This document shows positions 36,979-47,019 of a DNA stretch of 64,000 nt, in pieces; positions within the stretch are counted from its first letter, which is position 1, and each line of letters opens with the position of its first letter. The notes under the pieces were generated by a model. It ran no database searches. It was not told where the DNA came from and worked only from the letters and a program-made list of their open reading frames with translations. Location of the stretch: assembly GCF_001553955.1 (NCBI RefSeq), contig NZ_CP014234.1, forward strand, positions 186,001-250,000. Reading direction: 5' to 3'. The DNA comes from Moraxella osloensis (GTDB taxonomy: Bacteria; Pseudomonadota; Gammaproteobacteria; Pseudomonadales; Moraxellaceae). Position numbers and translations under genes: made by a program.

Positions 36979-38169
36979 ATGCAATTTGCTCGTTTAAACG
37001 ATATTGATGTTTCTGACAAAACAGTTTTAATCCGCGAAGATTTAAATGTACCGTTAAAAGATGGCAAAATTGCCAATGATGCCCGCTTAAAAGCAAGCTT
37101 ACCCACTATTCAGTTGGCTTTAGATAAAGGTGCAGCGGTTATCGTGTGTTCGCATCTAGGTCGCCCAGACCCATCAAACCCTGAAGCCAAATATTCGTTG
37201 CAGCCCGTCGCAGATTATTTGGGCGATGCTTTGGGCAAACCTGTCAAATTAGTGACGGATTATGCCCAAAATAATGTGACAGTAGCCCCAGGTGAAGTTG
37301 TGCTACTGGAAAATGTACGTTTTAATGCGGGTGAGAAGAAAAACGATGCCGCTTTATCTGAACGCTACGCCGCTTTATGTGATGTATTTGTGATGGATGC
37401 TTTTGGTACGGCTCACCGTGCCGAAGCGTCAACAGAAGGCGTTATCGCCAAAGCAAAGACTGCTTGTGCAGGTCCATTGTTAGCGGCAGAACTTGATGCA
37501 TTAGCCAAAGCTTTAGATAACCCAGCCAAGCCCATGCTTGCGATTGTTGGTGGCTCGAAAGTTTCTACGAAGTTAGATGTGCTTAAATCATTGGCAAAAA
37601 TCTGTGACCAAATCATTGTAGGTGGTGGTATTGCCAATACATTCTTGGCAGCCAAAGGTGCCAATGTTGGTGCATCCCTATATGAAGCCGACATGGTGGA
37701 AACTGCCAAAAGCATTATGCAAGAGACCCATGTATTACTACCTGACGAAGTGGTCGTCGCCAAAAAATCACAGATTGATTTTGATGATTTTTTGGGCTCG
37801 CTAGAATCTGCCGATGCCGTAACCAAATCGGTCGATACCATTGCTGATGATGAAATGATTTTAGACATTAGTGCAAACAGTGCGGCGAAACTTGCCGATG
37901 CGATTAAAAATGCCAAAACCATCTTATGGAATGGTCCCGTAGGCGTATTTGAAGTCGATAAATTTGGTGAAGGTACCAAAATCGTTAGTGAAGCAGTCGC
38001 AGCAAGTGCAGGCTTTAGCATTGCAGGTGGTGGTGATACGCTCGCTGCGATTGATAAATACAAGGTCGCCGATAAAGTAAGCTACACATCAACAGGGGGC
38101 GGGGCGTTCTTAGAATTTGTGGAAGGTAAAACCTTACCTGCCGTACATGCACTGAGCCAACGTGCCTAA
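36979..38169 (+). CDS. pgk: Phosphoglycerate kinase
   Basis: Glycolytic enzyme, 396 residues. Seen: [17 protein letters not shown] with the substrate Arg, [27 protein letters not shown], the ATP-site region [13 protein letters not shown], and the C-terminal WNGPVGVFE plus [10 protein letters not shown]. Length equals the bacterial norm. AGAGG precedes the ATG. fba lies about 0.8 kb downstream but is separated by the lipoprotein gene and its terminator. Confidence 0.97.
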   Translation: MQFARLNDIDVSDKTVLIREDLNVPLKDGKIANDARLKASLPTIQLALDKGAAVIVCSHLGRPDPSNPEAKYSLQPVADYLGDALGKPVKLVTDYAQNNVTVAPGEVVLLENVRFNAGEKKNDAALSERYAALCDVFVMDAFGTAHRAEASTEGVIAKAKTACAGPLLAAELDALAKALDNPAKPMLAIVGGSKVSTKLDVLKSLAKICDQIIVGGGIANTFLAAKGANVGASLYEADMVETAKSIMQETHVLLPDEVVVAKKSQIDFDDFLGSLESADAVTKSVDTIADDEMILDISANSAAKLADAIKNAKTILWNGPVGVFEVDKFGEGTKIVSEAVAASAGFSIAGGGDTLAAIDKYKVADKVSYTSTGGGAFLEFVEGKTLPAVHALSQRA

Positions 38170-38186
38170 ATGCTAACAATCATTAT

Positions 38187-38227
38187 CATTAATTCAGCGA
38201 TATAAAATTACTATCGCCGAATTAATG
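38187..38227. repeat. Long inverted repeat after pgk
   Basis: CATTAATTC-A-GCGATA (38187-38202) is the complement of TATCGC-C-GAATTAATG (38212-38227), arms of 16 with a single mismatch, loop 9. No T run follows, so it is not a standard terminator. Confidence 0.75.
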
Positions 38228-38344
38228 TAATGTTAAGTTAATATTTGTATAGTAAACATTGTAATTAATTGCACTAAAAATATATTGTCGATAAGATATT
38301 ATACAAGTATGTATACCCATATGTTTGGTGTTTAAGGAATGAAT

Positions 38345-38749
38345 ATGTTAAAACGTAATTTAGTATTGGCAACTTTATTAGCCACTTTATCAATTACTGC
38401 ATGTAGTAAAAAAACCGAAGAAGCCGCAGCTAACGGTCAACCTGAAGCCGCAGCAAGCGCAGCGGGTCAAGACATTAAAGATGCGACTGCCAGTGCTGCT
38501 AGTGCAACAGCAAATGCAGGTGAAGCTGTAGCAAGTGCTGCTACCACGGGTGCCGCGGTTGCCCAAGGCGCAGCAATCAACGCAACTGAAGCTGTTGCCA
38601 ATGGTGCCGCGCAAGCCACCGCAAACGTAGCCTCTGCTGTAGCGACTGGTGCAGCCAATGTAGCACAAGGTGCAGAAGCGGTTAAAAACGATGCAGCAAA
38701 TAGCAATACTGATATTCAAACAACCGTGCCAGAAAAACAAAAATACTAA
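38345..38749 (+). CDS. Small alanine-rich lipoprotein
   Basis: A predicted 134-residue lipoprotein: Lys-Arg N-terminus, hydrophobic segment and lipobox ITAC, with the modified Cys near residue 20. The mature part is about 40% Ala with Ala/Thr/Val/Asn in a helical, roughly heptad pattern (for example ATANAGEAVASAATTGAAVA) and a short polar tail ending EKQKY. It recalls small helical lipoproteins such as Lpp or entericidin-type proteins, without clear homology. AAGGA is 6 nt before the ATG at 38345, so that start is preferred over 38339. Function unknown. Confidence 0.75.
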   Translation: MLKRNLVLATLLATLSITACSKKTEEAAANGQPEAAASAAGQDIKDATASAASATANAGEAVASAATTGAAVAQGAAINATEAVANGAAQATANVASAVATGAANVAQGAEAVKNDAANSNTDIQTTVPEKQKY

Positions 38750-38764
38750 TTTTAGCATTCAGCC

Positions 38765-38797
38765 TAAAAAAGCCCCAAAAGCATTTTGGGGCTTTTT
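38765..38797 (+). terminator. Terminator after the Ala-rich lipoprotein gene
   Basis: Arms AAAAAGCCCCAAAA/TTTTGGGGCTTTTT around GCA. Confidence 0.93.
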
Positions 38798-38875
38798 ATT
38801 GGGTTAGCTATTTTTTCATGATATCCATCATTTCAAAGTTATTTTTTTTGAATTTAAATTGTAGCGCACTTCTGT

Positions 38876-38881
38876 TATACT
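38876..38881 (+). promoter_or_regulatory. Candidate extended -10 promoter for fba
   Basis: TGTTATACT (hexamer TATACT at 38876-38881), 79 nt before the fba ATG and just after a terminator. A TTGAAT upstream is too far (22 nt) for a standard spacer. Confidence 0.4.
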
Positions 38882-38959
38882 CAAGCCTTGTCTAACACGG
38901 CAAAACCCAATTTTTCTAAAATTTTCAATTGATTATTAACTTTACTAAGAGAAAGTAAT

Positions 38960-39997
38960 ATGGCTTTGATTTCTTTGCGTCAGCTTTTAGACCATGCAGC
39001 AGAAAACAACTATGGTGTTCCTGCATTTAACGTCAATAACTTAGAGCAAATGCGTGCCATTATGATGGCAGCCGATGAAACCAACTCACCTGTGATTGTG
39101 CAAGCATCGGCAGGCGCGCGCAAATACGCGGGTGCTCCATTTTTACGCCATCTTATTTTGTCTGCTATTGAGGAATGGCCACATATTCCCGTGGTTATGC
39201 ACCAAGACCATGGTACTAGCCCAGAGGTTTGCCAGCGTTCAATCCAATTGGGTTTTTCATCGGTGATGATGGATGGCTCGTTAAAGAGTGATGGTAAAAC
39301 CCCTGCAGACTATGATTATAATGTGGCAGTGACGCGTGAAGTAGTAAAACTCTCTCACGCTTGTGGCGTATCAGTAGAAGGTGAAATTGGTGTTTTAGGT
39401 AGCCTTGAAACGGGTATGGCTGGCGAAGAAGATGGCGTAGGGGCAGAAGGTAAACTTGACCATTCACAGCTGTTAACCAGTGCTGATGAAGCTGAGCAAT
39501 TTGTTAACGATACCCATGTCGATGCACTAGCGATTGCAGTTGGTACTAGCCACGGGGCGTATAAATTTACCCGACCACCTACCGATGATATCTTATCGAT
39601 TGCCCGTATCAAAGAAATTCATGCCCGCATTCCTAATACTCACCTTGTGATGCACGGCTCTTCAAGTGTGCCACAAGAATGGCTCAAAGTGATTAATGAA
39701 AATGGCGGCAATATCGGTGAAACCTACGGTGTGCCAGTTGAGCAAATCGTAGAAGCTATCAAACATGGTGTACGTAAAGTCAATATCGATACCGATTTAC
39801 GTTTGGCATCAACGGGTGCGATTCGCAAATTCCTCGCTGAAAACCCAGCAGAATTTGACCCACGCAAATATTTTGCCAAAACCATCGATGCCATGAAAGC
39901 TGTCTGTGTCGATCGCTATACTGCATTTGGTACGGCGGGTAATGCGGATAAAATTCGCCCAATTAGTCTAGAAAAAATGGTTAGTTTCTATAACTAA
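38960..39997 (+). CDS. fba: Class II fructose-bisphosphate aldolase
   Basis: Zinc-dependent aldolase, 345 residues, of the CbbA/Calvin-cycle-type subgroup common in non-enteric gammaproteobacteria. Seen: [18 protein letters not shown] with the zinc His and catalytic Asp, [34 protein letters not shown], and [23 protein letters not shown] precedes the ATG. A terminator follows. Together with pgk and tkt it forms a central-carbon neighbourhood, though each gene has its own terminator. Confidence 0.96.
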   Translation: MALISLRQLLDHAAENNYGVPAFNVNNLEQMRAIMMAADETNSPVIVQASAGARKYAGAPFLRHLILSAIEEWPHIPVVMHQDHGTSPEVCQRSIQLGFSSVMMDGSLKSDGKTPADYDYNVAVTREVVKLSHACGVSVEGEIGVLGSLETGMAGEEDGVGAEGKLDHSQLLTSADEAEQFVNDTHVDALAIAVGTSHGAYKFTRPPTDDILSIARIKEIHARIPNTHLVMHGSSSVPQEWLKVINENGGNIGETYGVPVEQIVEAIKHGVRKVNIDTDLRLASTGAIRKFLAENPAEFDPRKYFAKTIDAMKAVCVDRYTAFGTAGNADKIRPISLEKMVSFYN

Positions 39998-40060
39998 ATA
40001 CTAGAACTAAAGTTTTAGCAAATGACTAAAAAGCATGACATTCAAGAGAGTGTGAGATTC

Positions 40061-40092
40061 AAGTGGGTGGACTTAGGTTGCCCACTTTTTTA
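40061..40092 (+). terminator. Terminator after fba
   Basis: Arms AAGTGGG/CCCACTT around a 13-nt loop, then a T run. Confidence 0.85.
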
Positions 40093-40122
40093 TTGGATTA
40101 AATTATTTGTAGTGAGTCATCA

Positions 40123-40743
40123 ATGATAGGATTAATTCAAGGGCAAGTGCATCATCTAATGGCACCTACGGTAGTGGTGATGACCACAGCGGGCGTTGGG
40201 TATGAAATTGAGATGCCGCTCAATGCATTTTGCCAAGTGCAATTAAATCAGTCCGTCACCTTGTGGACACATTTTTTGGTACGCGAGGATGCTCAGTTGT
40301 TATTTGGGTTCTTAAGCCATAGCGATCGGGAAGTGTTTAGACTGTTGCTTAAAGTCAATGGGGTGGGGGCAAAGATGGCCTTGGCGATGATGTCAACCGT
40401 AACGGTGCAGGAGTTGCACCAGTTTGTGATGAACAATGATGAGCTGGCATTGACGCGTATCCCAGGGGTCGGTAAAAAAACTGCCCAGCGATTGATTGTT
40501 GAATTAAAAGACAAAATCAAACACTTAGGTGATACGTCAGGTTTTGCCCCTTCATTACCACTAGCGACCGATAGTGGCAATGAAGGCATTATTATTGCCG
40601 AAGTGGAAGCGGGGTTGATTGCACTAGGTTATCGCGATAAAGAAGCCCAAGCTGCGATAAAACTGGCAAAATCTGCCATTGATTCACCGTTAACCATCCA
40701 AAATCTGCTGAAGGCGTCTCTTAAAAATTTGGCGATGAATTAA
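40123..40743 (+). CDS. ruvA: Holliday junction helicase subunit RuvA
   Basis: DNA-binding subunit of the RuvAB branch-migration complex, 206 residues. The N-terminal OB-fold (MIGLIQGQV, TTAGVGYEIEMP), two helix-hairpin-helix motifs (LLKVNGVGAKMAL and LTRIPGVGKKTAQRLIVELKDK) and the C-terminal RuvB-binding helical domain (ALGYRDKEAQAAIKL) are all visible. ruvB and ruvC are not adjacent; a terminator follows directly. Confidence 0.96.
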   Translation: MIGLIQGQVHHLMAPTVVVMTTAGVGYEIEMPLNAFCQVQLNQSVTLWTHFLVREDAQLLFGFLSHSDREVFRLLLKVNGVGAKMALAMMSTVTVQELHQFVMNNDELALTRIPGVGKKTAQRLIVELKDKIKHLGDTSGFAPSLPLATDSGNEGIIIAEVEAGLIALGYRDKEAQAAIKLAKSAIDSPLTIQNLLKASLKNLAMN

Positions 40744-40751
40744 AATTGCAT

Positions 40752-40778
40752 AAAAAGAGGCTCAAATGACCCTCTTTT
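40752..40778. terminator. Bidirectional terminator, ruvA / accC
   Basis: Arms AAAGAGG/CCTCTTT around a loop of about 10 nt between convergent genes, with short A and T tracts. Confidence 0.75.
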
Positions 40779-40792
40779 GTTAACCGTTAACT

Positions 40793-42160
40793 TTATTCTG
40801 TTTCGGTTTTTGGCGTCTCTGGCTGGGATAATAAGTTTTTTTCCAGATAATGAATGTTTTGTGCCTGTTTACAAAAAGCCTCGTCTTGCAAAATCACATC
40901 GCGATGTAATGGCACATTGGTTTTGATGCCGGTGATAATCAGCTCGTCAAGGGCATGGCGAAGCTTGGCAATCGCTTGTTCACGGGTTTGACCATGACAG
41001 ATTAATTTGCCAATCAATGAGTCATAAAAGGTAGGAATGGCATAGTTGGGATAAAGGTGCGAGTCAAAACGTACACCGTTACCATTTGGCATAAAAAAGT
41101 GGGTCACCGTGCCAGGTGACGGCAGGAAAGTTACAGGGTCTTCGGCATTGATACGGCACTCGATGGCATGACCGCGAATTTCGATTTCGTTTTGACGGTA
41201 CGATAAGCCATAGCCAGATGCGATTTTGAGTTGTTCAACCACCACATCAATGCCGGTAATCATCTCGGTGACAGGATGTTCAACCTGTACGCGGGTATTC
41301 ATCTCAATAAAGAAAAATTGCTCGTCTTCATATAAAAATTCAAACGTCCCTGCACCGCGATAATTAATTTGCTCACAAGCACGAACGCAAGCTTGCAAAA
41401 TGGGCTCTTTAATATCATCAGGAATCTCTGGGGCAGGGGCTTCTTCAAGCACTTTTTGGTGACGACGTTGTAGCGAGCAATCGCGATCAAATAAATGAAT
41501 GGCATTGCCTTCGCCGTCACCTAACACTTGCACTTCGACATGGCGTGGATTTTTTAAAAAGCGCTCCATATAGACGCTATCATCGCCAAACCACAATTCA
41601 GCTTCTTGTTTGGCGGCTTGCACTTGAGACAATAACTGCTCAAGGCGTTCAACCACTCGCATACCACGACCACCACCGCCCGCTGCCGCTTTGATTAACA
41701 GAGGAAAACCAATGGCTTTAGCTTGTTCTTCAGCATTAGCCAAAGTGACGCTGCCTACTGAGCCAGGGACAGTAGGCACACCGGCTTTTTTCATGGCGTT
41801 GATAGCGGATATTTTGTTACCCATTAAGCGAATGTGCTCAGGTGCAGGGCCTACGAAGGTCAGCCCTGCTTCTTCGACACGTTCGGCAAATTCGGCATTT
41901 TCAGATAAAAATCCATAACCTGGGTGAATAGCATCAGCGCCAGAGATTTCTGCGGCTGTTAGGATAGTATCGATATTGAGATAGCTTTGACTGGCATTGG
42001 GCTTGCCAATACAGATGGATTCATCAACGAATCGAAGGTGCATCAAGTTGTCATCTGCAGTTGAGTAGACGCCCACCGTTTGGATGCCAAGCTGTTTACA
42101 AGCGCGAACAATGCGCAGCGCAATTTCACCACGATTGGCGATCAGTAATTTTTTTATCAT
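40793..42160 (-). CDS. accC: Acetyl-CoA carboxylase biotin carboxylase subunit AccC
   Basis: Carboxylates biotin on AccB with ATP and bicarbonate, the first half-reaction of fatty acid synthesis. The 455 residues show [17 protein letters not shown], the ATP-grasp glycine loop [50 protein letters not shown], and the catalytic [18 protein letters not shown]. It follows accB after 56 nt on the same strand, the standard operon. It starts like E. coli AccC (MLDKIVIANRGEI) with no extension. Confidence 0.97.
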   Translation of the reverse strand: MIKKLLIANRGEIALRIVRACKQLGIQTVGVYSTADDNLMHLRFVDESICIGKPNASQSYLNIDTILTAAEISGADAIHPGYGFLSENAEFAERVEEAGLTFVGPAPEHIRLMGNKISAINAMKKAGVPTVPGSVGSVTLANAEEQAKAIGFPLLIKAAAGGGGRGMRVVERLEQLLSQVQAAKQEAELWFGDDSVYMERFLKNPRHVEVQVLGDGEGNAIHLFDRDCSLQRRHQKVLEEAPAPEIPDDIKEPILQACVRACEQINYRGAGTFEFLYEDEQFFFIEMNTRVQVEHPVTEMITGIDVVVEQLKIASGYGLSYRQNEIEIRGHAIECRINAEDPVTFLPSPGTVTHFFMPNGNGVRFDSHLYPNYAIPTFYDSLIGKLICHGQTREQAIAKLRHALDELIITGIKTNVPLHRDVILQDEAFCKQAQNIHYLEKNLLSQPETPKTETE

Positions 42161-42216
42161 TGCTATCCCTAATTTTTATCGATAAACAAACTTCAAATAG
42201 ACAAAAAAGTTAAAAA

Positions 42217-42636
42217 TTAAGACTCGTAACGGACAATCGGTTGACCAAATTGCACCACATCGCCGTTTTGTACCAAGATTTCTGCAATGATACCGCTTTG
42301 GGTTGCTTCAAGCGGGTTCATGATTTTCATGGCCTCAATAATGCCTAAACTATCACCTGCTTGTATCTGTTGACCCACCTTGATAAATGGGGCATCATTA
42401 GGACTCGGTGCAACATAATAGACCCCAACCATCGGTGATGTTTCTACCATGCCAGATTTTACAGGGGCAGCATTAGCGGTTGTCGTGGTGGCTGTCGTTG
42501 CCGTGACGGGTTGAATATTCGCTTGGGGTAAATGGCGGGAAATAGAGACCTTTTTATCGCCATCTTGTACGGTTAATTCTGCTAACGTTCGCTCTTCCAT
42601 TAAGTCAATAAGTTGCTTGATTTTACTTATGTCCAT
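42217..42636 (-). CDS. accB: Biotin carboxyl carrier protein AccB
   Basis: A 139-residue carrier with the usual layout: N-terminal helical MDISKIKQLIDLMEERTLAELTVQDGD, an Ala/Thr/Pro linker (about 38-58, Thr-rich), and a C-terminal biotinyl domain with the lysine to be biotinylated in IEAMKIMNP. The linker is rich in Thr-Ala runs. It is a little shorter than E. coli AccB (156). It probably leads the accB-accC transcript; aroQ lies 168 nt upstream on the same strand. Confidence 0.96.
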   Translation of the reverse strand: MDISKIKQLIDLMEERTLAELTVQDGDKKVSISRHLPQANIQPVTATTATTTTANAAPVKSGMVETSPMVGVYYVAPSPNDAPFIKVGQQIQAGDSLGIIEAMKIMNPLEATQSGIIAEILVQNGDVVQFGQPIVRYES

Positions 42637-42804
42637 ATCCTAACTACCTTAAAATTATACGCTTCATAGACAACGAATTCATAGATTGCCGTATTGTAAC
42701 AAGATTTTTCTAAAATAAATAGATATAGCAGGGTATATTTGTGTACGTTTGTACACTTAAAATTTGCTGCCATGTTGCTATTGATTTTAGGCGAAATTGT
42801 GTTA

Positions 42805-43293
42805 CTAACGGTATTTTTGAAGTAGATAATTAAGCGCCGCGGTATAACCAAAAGCGCCCATACCACAGATGACGGCTTCAGCTTTGTCACTAAAATAAGA
42901 ATGCTGTCGAAATGGCTCACGGGTGTGAATATTGGAAAGATGAACTTCTATAAAAGGTTTATTGACGGCGAGTAGGGCATCGCGAATTGCTACCGATGTG
43001 TGAGTAAAGGCAGCGGGATTGATGATAATCGCGTCAATCTGCTCGTCAGGATTTGTGGTCAACAAACCGTGATGATGGATTTTATCAATCAGGGCAGATT
43101 CTTGATTTGTTTGAAAACAGGTGAGTTTGACTTGATACTGGCTGGCTAATTGTCTTATATCATCTTCAATATGTTGTAGGGTTTGAAATCCGTAGATTTC
43201 TGGTTCTCGCTTGCCAAGCAAATTAAGATTGGGACCATTTAATACTAACACATGGGTTAGTTGGATCTTTGTTGCTATTGCTGTCGTTGTCAT
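42805..43293 (-). CDS. aroQ: Type II 3-dehydroquinate dehydratase
   Basis: Dodecameric enzyme of the shikimate pathway, 162 residues. The lid loop [18 protein letters not shown] with the catalytic Tyr and Arg, [11 protein letters not shown], the [17 protein letters not shown] block with the catalytic Asn, [19 protein letters not shown] and [14 protein letters not shown] are all typical. It is 13 nt downstream of cca on the same strand, so cca and aroQ are probably cotranscribed, with accBC following. Confidence 0.96.
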   Translation of the reverse strand: MTTTAIATKIQLTHVLVLNGPNLNLLGKREPEIYGFQTLQHIEDDIRQLASQYQVKLTCFQTNQESALIDKIHHHGLLTTNPDEQIDAIIINPAAFTHTSVAIRDALLAVNKPFIEVHLSNIHTREPFRQHSYFSDKAEAVICGMGAFGYTAALNYLLQKYR

Positions 43294-43306
43294 GATGATG
43301 CTTCCT

Positions 43307-44488
43307 TTATCGTGGCTGATTTAAAATTTCCTCAAGTTTTTGCAACCTTAACTTGTCAATGGCTTCACCGATCTGTTTGCCGGTCAGCTCGCTTGCCACA
43401 TTTTTGGCAGAAATTTGAGTTAATTGTGTTTTGATGGTGGTTAATAGCGCGGTTTGTTTGACCTGTTGATAAAGATGAACGACTTTCAAGGCTTGCCCTA
43501 AAAGTGAGGTGTCTTTAAGGCTATTACTTAATCTTAACAGTTCAAACAATCGGTCTGCAGTTAAGTGATCGAAATTTTTTAATGCATCAAAATGCTCAAC
43601 AATGAATAACCCCAATCGCTCAGCGTTTTTTGGTACCTTTAAACCTTGGCAAAATTCTAAATACTCGCAGGTTCGGTTATGGTATGGCTGATCAGACTTA
43701 AAGCAGGTTGCAACCAAAGCAAACTTCATGACGTTGTCCGCTTGTTGCTCTCCCGCCATTCGCAGAGCAGGTAGCATCAATTGCCATTGGCTAGGATTAT
43801 CATTGGATGCTTGATACAGTTTTGGCATAATGACATCAAGGACATTGAGCTGATAAAGCGTGTCAAAATAAATATCCGACCAAGCTTGCGTTAACGCTTT
43901 TGACGTCTCTGACCATACCCGCTCAGCGACAAGATGACTCAGCTCACCTGCGGCTTTTATTTGGCTGGTAAGTTTCGTGGTGGACTCATCGACTGTAAAT
44001 CCAAGTGGCGCATAACGACTGGCAAAACGGGCAAGGCGCAATACACGTACCGGATCTTCTGTAAAAGCGGCGGACACATGGCGTAATTTTTTTTGCTGAA
44101 TATCTGCTAAACCACCATACGGGTCGATGATATCGCGCGCATCAAATTTGCCCTGTTTAAAACTGCAGTCAAACAAGCCGTTGACTTCTATAGCCATGGC
44201 ATTGATGGTGAGATCGCGCCTGGCTAAATCTTCTTCTAAGGTGACAGCGGCGTCAGCGTGTACCTTAAAACCAAGATAGCCGTTACCGCTTTTGCGTTCC
44301 GTGCGAGCCAGTGCATATTCGTCATGGGTCTTTGGGTGTAAAAAAACCGGAAAATCAGCCCCTACCTGCGAAAATCCCAGCTCCAGCATCTGCTCAGGCG
44401 TTGCGCCGACCACCACATAATCGTGTTCAGTGACCTCGCGCGCCAATACATAATCGCGTACCGCACCACCGACCAAATAAACTTGCAT
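43307..44488 (-). CDS. cca: CCA tRNA nucleotidyltransferase, HD domain degenerate
   Basis: Adds or repairs the 3' CCA of tRNAs. The class II catalytic head is complete: [43 protein letters not shown]-like [12 protein letters not shown], and the neck/body block [17 protein letters not shown]. The length (393 from the ATG at 44488, with GGGG in front; a GTG two codons earlier is less likely) fits the E. coli type (412). The C-terminal region, where E. coli Cca has an HD phosphohydrolase, reads [14 protein letters not shown] and shows no His-Asp pair, so phosphatase activity is probably lost. Confidence 0.93.
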   Translation of the reverse strand: MQVYLVGGAVRDYVLAREVTEHDYVVVGATPEQMLELGFSQVGADFPVFLHPKTHDEYALARTERKSGNGYLGFKVHADAAVTLEEDLARRDLTINAMAIEVNGLFDCSFKQGKFDARDIIDPYGGLADIQQKKLRHVSAAFTEDPVRVLRLARFASRYAPLGFTVDESTTKLTSQIKAAGELSHLVAERVWSETSKALTQAWSDIYFDTLYQLNVLDVIMPKLYQASNDNPSQWQLMLPALRMAGEQQADNVMKFALVATCFKSDQPYHNRTCEYLEFCQGLKVPKNAERLGLFIVEHFDALKNFDHLTADRLFELLRLSNSLKDTSLLGQALKVVHLYQQVKQTALLTTIKTQLTQISAKNVASELTGKQIGEAIDKLRLQKLEEILNQPR

Positions 44489-44524
44489 GACCACCCCGAT
44501 GTTTTAACTAAATTAAACCCATAA

Positions 44525-44558
44525 AAAAACCAGTTTAGAGCACTAAACTGGTTTTATC
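44525..44558 (-). terminator. Terminator after maeB
   Basis: Minus-strand arms AAAACCAGTTTAG/CTAAACTGGTTTT around a 4-nt loop, then a T run. It separates maeB from the downstream cca operon. Confidence 0.92.
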
Positions 44559-44571
44559 AATCAACACAAAA

Positions 44572-46878
44572 TTATTTTGCCAACTCTTGCGCTTGCGTTA
44601 CTGCTACGGCAGTCATGTTGACGATACGACGTGCTGTCGCAGAAGATGTCAAGATATGCACAGGTCGTTGCGCTCCCAATAACAATGGACCGACGGTGAC
44701 ACTATTGGTCGCGGTTTTTAGCAAGTTAAATGCGATGTTAGCCGCATCTAAGTCTGGCATGATGAGTAGGTTGGCTGAACCTGTCAATTTGCTAAATGGG
44801 AATGAGGCATGGCGGATACGGTCATCAAGCGCGGTATCACCATGCATTTCGCCGTCAAACTCAAAATCAACATTCATATCGGTCAATAAATCATAAACTT
44901 GACGCATTTTTTTGGCACTTTCAAAGTCAGATGAACCAAAGTTTGAATGTGATAGCAATGCCACACGCGGTTCAAGACCAAAGCGGCGGACTTCTTGCGC
45001 TGCTAATACCGTCATTTCTGCTAGTTGTTCAGCAGTTGGATCTTCATGCACGTAAGTGTCAGCAATGAACAAGTTACGACCTTGAATCAATAAGGCATTT
45101 AACGCATAAAAATCTTTAGCATCTGCTTGTTTTTTGATCACGTTTTGCACGTAGTTTAAGTGCAAGTGGTATGAACCAAACGTACCACAAATCATACCGT
45201 CAGCATCGCCACGTTCAACCATTAGCGCGCCAATCAAAGAAGTTTTACGGCGAACATCACGACGTGCCAACTCAACCGTCACACCATTGCGTTTGTTCAT
45301 CTCATAATAAAACTGCCAGTAGTCTTTGTAACGTGGGTCGCTTTCGATGTTGACTAGTTCATAATTTTCACCTGCCACCATACGTAAGCCCAACCGCTGG
45401 ATTTGGTTGGCAATAATGGTTGGACGACCGACCAAGATAGGTTTTGCCAAGCCTTCATCCACCACCACTTGCACTGCCCGTAATACGTTTTCATCCTCAC
45501 CTTCACAGTAAACGATACGTTTTGGTTCTTGTTTGGCACGGGTGAAAATAGGTTTCATCAAGAACGCAGAGTTATAAACGAACTCTGAGAGTTTATCGCG
45601 ATAAGCACGCATGTTTTCGATGGGTAGCGTGGCAACGCCAGAATCCATCGCCGCTTTGGCAACCGCTGGTGCAATCTCCAAAATCAAATTTGGTTCTAGC
45701 GGTCCCGGAATTAAGTATTCACGACCAAAACGTTGGGTTTCATCCACCGTTTTTTGACCTTTTTGTGGGGTGGCTTCCACATGTGCCATGGCAGCAATAG
45801 CTCGCACGCAGGCAATTTTCATTTCTTCGTTGACGGTCGTGGCACCGACGTCAAGCGCGCCACGGAAGATATACGGGAAACACAGTGCGTTGTTTACTTG
45901 GTTTGGATAGTCAGAGCGACCTGTGGCGATAATCGCATCGGGACGCACCGCTTTGGCATCTTCAGGTAGGATTTCTGGGTTTGGATTGGCTAGGGCAAAG
46001 ATAATGGGATCTTGCGCCATGCGTTTTACCATATCTTGGGTCAGCATGCCAGCGGCAGATAGACCTAGGAACATGTCCGCGCCTTCAATCACATCCGATA
46101 GGGTTTTGGCTTCAGTATCGCGGGCATAACGCTGTTTTGACTCATCGAGGTTTGCTCGGTTGCTGGTGATGATGCCTTTTGAATCAGCGACAAAGATGTG
46201 TTCTTTTTTTGCGCCCAACGCACAAATCAAATCCAAACAAGAAATCGCTGCGGCACCTGCACCAGATACCACAATTTTGATATCTTCGATTTTTTTGCCG
46301 GTAATTTCTAGCGCGTTTAATAACGCGGCAGACGCAATAATCGCGGTACCATGTTGGTCATCATGGAACACAGGGATGTTCATGCGTTTACGCAATTCTT
46401 TTTCGATATAAAAACATTCAGGGGCTTTAATATCTTCAAGATTGATACCGCCGAAGGTAGGCTCTAAAGAGGCGATTGCTTCGATGAATTTATCCGGATC
46501 GTTTTGTGCCACTTCAATGTCAAACACATCAATGCCGGCAAATTTTTTGAACAGCACGCCTTTACCTTCCATCACAGGTTTTGACGCCAAGGGACCGATA
46601 TTGCCGAGTCCTAAAACAGCGGTACCATTGGTCACCACCCCGACTAAGTTGCTACGAGCGGTATAAAGCGCGGCTTTTTTGGGGTCTTTTTCAATTTCTA
46701 GACAAGGTATGGCAACGCCAGGCGAATAGGCAAGTGCCAAATCCCGTTGGTTGGCAAGTGCCTTGATGGGGGTAACAGAAATTTTACCTGGGCGTGGATT
46801 GGCATGGTAATGCAAGGCGGCTTGTTCAAATAATTCTTTGTCTGATAAGCCATTGTTGGTCGGCGATAATTTATCCAT
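44572..46878 (-). CDS. maeB: NADP-dependent malic enzyme, MaeB type
   Basis: Oxidatively decarboxylates malate to pyruvate, giving NADPH. At 768 residues it is the long MaeB form: the malic enzyme domain (about 1-430; [48 protein letters not shown]) fused to a phosphotransacetylase-like domain (about 440-768; [28 protein letters not shown]) that in E. coli MaeB is regulatory (acetyl-CoA) and not catalytic. Monocistronic, with terminator below; selO lies upstream on the same strand. Confidence 0.96.
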   Translation of the reverse strand: MDKLSPTNNGLSDKELFEQAALHYHANPRPGKISVTPIKALANQRDLALAYSPGVAIPCLEIEKDPKKAALYTARSNLVGVVTNGTAVLGLGNIGPLASKPVMEGKGVLFKKFAGIDVFDIEVAQNDPDKFIEAIASLEPTFGGINLEDIKAPECFYIEKELRKRMNIPVFHDDQHGTAIIASAALLNALEITGKKIEDIKIVVSGAGAAAISCLDLICALGAKKEHIFVADSKGIITSNRANLDESKQRYARDTEAKTLSDVIEGADMFLGLSAAGMLTQDMVKRMAQDPIIFALANPNPEILPEDAKAVRPDAIIATGRSDYPNQVNNALCFPYIFRGALDVGATTVNEEMKIACVRAIAAMAHVEATPQKGQKTVDETQRFGREYLIPGPLEPNLILEIAPAVAKAAMDSGVATLPIENMRAYRDKLSEFVYNSAFLMKPIFTRAKQEPKRIVYCEGEDENVLRAVQVVVDEGLAKPILVGRPTIIANQIQRLGLRMVAGENYELVNIESDPRYKDYWQFYYEMNKRNGVTVELARRDVRRKTSLIGALMVERGDADGMICGTFGSYHLHLNYVQNVIKKQADAKDFYALNALLIQGRNLFIADTYVHEDPTAEQLAEMTVLAAQEVRRFGLEPRVALLSHSNFGSSDFESAKKMRQVYDLLTDMNVDFEFDGEMHGDTALDDRIRHASFPFSKLTGSANLLIMPDLDAANIAFNLLKTATNSVTVGPLLLGAQRPVHILTSSATARRIVNMTAVAVTQAQELAK

Positions 46879-47019
46879 AATATCCTTCGTTGCGACAGTC
46901 GTTTTCGAATCGTAGTGTTCGCTATTCTAGCACTATTGACAGATTGATGACTAGTTGAGTACCGGCAAAAAATAAAACTAGTGAGCTAAAAAATCGCGCT
47001 ACCGACCTTGTCTATCACC

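Noticed and set aside
38390-38758. Cys/Gly-rich minus-strand frame opposite the Ala-rich lipoprotein
   Set aside because: It is the shadow of repeated GCN/ACN codons; there is no binding site and the plus-strand frame has a signal peptide and RBS.
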